Shown in pieces: positions 12,730-14,369 of a DNA stretch of 14,369 bases. The notes beneath the pieces were generated by a model, which was given only the letters and a program-made list of their open reading frames with translations, searched no databases and was not told the DNA's origin. Position 1 is the first letter of the stretch. Each line of letters starts with the position of its first letter. Made by a program: the position numbers and the translations under genes. The stretch lies in the NCBI GenBank assembly GCA_003545125.1, contig DQCI01000132.1:1-14369 (forward strand), in the 5' to 3' direction. Origin of the DNA: Paracoccaceae bacterium (lineage in GTDB: Bacteria; Pseudomonadota; Alphaproteobacteria; Rhodobacterales; Rhodobacteraceae).

Positions 12730-14369
12730 ATGACTTCGATCCTTTCCCCCACCCGCCGTGGATTTCTGACCAGCGTTGCCGGGGCGTCCTTTGTCGCGCT
12801 GCACCCGTTCTCGGCCCGTGCCGCCGCCAACCAGGCGCACCTGCGGCTGATGGAGACGACAGACCTCCACGTCCACGTCATGCCCTACGACTACTATGGC
12901 GACAAACCGATCGACACCGTCGGTCTCGCCCGCACCGCCGCCCATATCGCCGACATCCGTGCCGAGGCCACCAACTCGATGCTGCTCGACAACGGCGACT
13001 TCCTCCAGGGCAACCCGATGGGCGACTACATGGCCTATGAGAAGGGCATGAAAGAAGGCGACCTTCACCCGATCATCGCGGCGATGAACACGGTGGGGTT
13101 CGATGCCTCGACCCTCGGCAACCACGAGTTCAACTACGGGCTCGACTTCCTGACGAAATCGCTCGCGGTCGCCGGTTTCCCGGTGGTTAGCGCCAACGTC
13201 GCCAGCGAAGCGGGTGCGACCCCGACCGAAGACAAGACCCTGGTGCCGCCCTTCGTGATCCTCGACAAGGAGGTCACCGACGGCGCCGGCGAGACCCACA
13301 CGGTCAAGATCGGTCTGATCGGCTTCGTGCCGCCGCAGATCATGACCTGGGATCGCCGCCATCTCGAAGGCAACGTCACCACCCGCGACATCGTCGAGGC
13401 GGCCAAGGCCTGGGTGCCGGTGATGAAGGAGCAGGGTGCCGAGATCATCGTCGCACTCAGCCACTCCGGCATCGGCGCCGCTGACCATGAAGACGGCATG
13501 GAAAACGCCTCGATCCCGCTTGCCGCGGTCGACGGCATCGACGCGATCATGACCGGCCATAGCCACCTCGTCTTCCCGGGCCCGGCCTTTGCCGAATGGG
13601 TCGGCGTCGACAATGACAATGCTACGATCCACGGCAAACCCGCTGTGATGGCCGGCTTCTGGGGCTCGCATCTCGGCGTGATCGACCTGATGCTCGAGTT
13701 CGACGGCGGCGAGGTGCGCATCGCCACCCATTCGGTCGAAACCCGCCCGATCTCCAAGCGCAACGAAGACCGGTCGGTCACCGCGCTGGTCGAGAGCGTG
13801 CCGGAGGTCGAGGCTTCGGTCGCCGAGGCCCACGCCGCCACGCTCGAATACGTCCGCCGCGCGGTCGGCAAGAGCTCGGCGCCCTTGCACTCCTACTTCG
13901 CGCTGGTGGCAGACGATCCGTCCGTGCAGGTCGTGAGCCAGGCGCAGCTCTGGTACATCACCGAGATGATGAAGGGCACGGAATACGAGGCGCTGCCGCT
14001 GCTTTCGGCCGCCGCCCCCTTCAAGGCCGGCGGCCGCGGGGGGCCTGAGTATTTCACCGACGTGCCGGCGGGCGACGTGGCGATCAAGCACGTCTCGGAT
14101 CTCTACCTCTATCCGAACACCGTGCGCGCGGTGAAGATCACCGGCGCCCAGCTCAAGGGCTGGCTCGAACGCTCGGCGGGCATGTTCAACCAGATCACGC
14201 CGGGCGAGGCCGACCAGGTGCTGCTGAACCCCGATTTCCCGTCCTACAATTTTGATGTTGTCGACGGCGTGACCTACCAGATCGACCTCAGCCAGCCGAT
14301 GATGTTCAACCGCGACGGCGAGGTCATCAACGCCGATACCCAACGCATCGTGAACCTCGCGTACAACGG
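12730..14369 (+). CDS. cpdB: CpdB-like 2',3'-cyclic-nucleotide 2'-phosphodiesterase/3'-nucleotidase, 3' end outside window
   Basis: Periplasmic metallophosphatase that hydrolyses 2',3'-cyclic nucleotides and 3'-nucleotides to nucleosides and phosphate. 546 codons are seen and the frame is still open at the window end; family members are around 650 residues. A twin-arginine signal SPTRRGFL (Arg9, Arg10) with a following hydrophobic segment and ARAAA cleavage region exports it. Calcineurin-type motifs: TTDLHVH (Asp45, His47), NGDF (Asp90), LGNHE (Asn131, His132), ALSHSG (His245) and TGHSH (His277, His279). The 5'-nucleotidase C-terminal domain begins near VGKSSAPLHSYF. E. coli CpdB uses the Sec route, so the Tat signal is a difference. 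ATG 12730 follows AGCGGAGG (12713-12720). Separate from the dsr operon by gap and function. Confidence 0.94.
   Translation, partial: MTSILSPTRRGFLTSVAGASFVALHPFSARAAANQAHLRLMETTDLHVHVMPYDYYGDKPIDTVGLARTAAHIADIRAEATNSMLLDNGDFLQGNPMGDYMAYEKGMKEGDLHPIIAAMNTVGFDASTLGNHEFNYGLDFLTKSLAVAGFPVVSANVASEAGATPTEDKTLVPPFVILDKEVTDGAGETHTVKIGLIGFVPPQIMTWDRRHLEGNVTTRDIVEAAKAWVPVMKEQGAEIIVALSHSGIGAADHEDGMENASIPLAAVDGIDAIMTGHSHLVFPGPAFAEWVGVDNDNATIHGKPAVMAGFWGSHLGVIDLMLEFDGGEVRIATHSVETRPISKRNEDRSVTALVESVPEVEASVAEAHAATLEYVRRAVGKSSAPLHSYFALVADDPSVQVVSQAQLWYITEMMKGTEYEALPLLSAAAPFKAGGRGGPEYFTDVPAGDVAIKHVSDLYLYPNTVRAVKITGAQLKGWLERSAGMFNQITPGEADQVLLNPDFPSYNFDVVDGVTYQIDLSQPMMFNRDGEVINADTQRIVNLAYN

Noticed and set aside
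12397..14343. A 648-codon open frame on the minus strand opposite the end of dsrN and cpdB
   Set aside because: Same cause: the + strand encodes CpdB with all metallophosphatase motifs, while the minus frame shows no recognisable domain.
1..14369. CRISPR arrays, tRNA or rRNA genes, insertion sequences or attachment sites
   Set aside because: I saw no regularly spaced repeats, RNA-gene signatures, transposase frames or terminal repeats; the window is packed with pathway genes.

Overview
The window holds most of a reverse-type (oxidative) dissimilatory sulfite reductase operon from a GC-rich sulfur-oxidising proteobacterium. dsrEFH and dsrL accompany dsrAB, and that combination marks sulfur oxidisers that run the Dsr pathway in the direction sulfane sulfur to sulfite. 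GC-rich codon use and the look of the flanking Tat-exported CpdB suggest an alphaproteobacterium, possibly Rhodobacterales-like, but the lineage is an inference. All genes are on the + strand.

Layout: 1-723 is the 3' end of dsrA, its start lying before the window. Then come dsrB (794-1876), the sulfurtransferase trio dsrE, dsrF, dsrH (1915-3049) and the sulfur-carrier gene dsrC (3077-3409). A gap of about 110 bases holds two hairpins. After it come the membrane-complex and electron-transfer genes dsrM, dsrK, dsrL, dsrJ, dsrO, dsrP (3521-10161). A 67-base gap carries a perfect 14-bp palindrome. Next are a TrpD2/YbiB-like gene of unknown function (10229-11260) and dsrN (11260-12627), which overlap by one base. 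After a 102-base gap a separate unit begins with cpdB, a periplasmic nucleotidase cut by the window end (12730-14369). No stretch over 300 bases lacks a gene.

How it works together (from knowledge of the family): sulfane sulfur passes through DsrEFH (DsrE Cys78, DsrH Cys20) to the two C-terminal cysteines of DsrC. DsrAB, using siroheme amide made with the help of DsrN, oxidises it to sulfite, and DsrL links the electrons to NAD(P). DsrMKJOP spans the membrane and is thought to regenerate DsrC and exchange electrons with the quinone pool and periplasm.

Points that stand out: (1) the TrpD2-like gene coupled to dsrN, without the canonical PRPP-loop motif; (2) a DsrJ with no cysteine outside its CXXCH motifs and signal peptide, so the Cys heme ligand described for DsrJ seems absent; (3) strong hairpins at dsrA/dsrB and dsrC/dsrM that may set the relative amounts of the products; (4) the palindrome before the TrpD2-like gene. 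Large open frames on the minus strand are composition artefacts opposite real genes.
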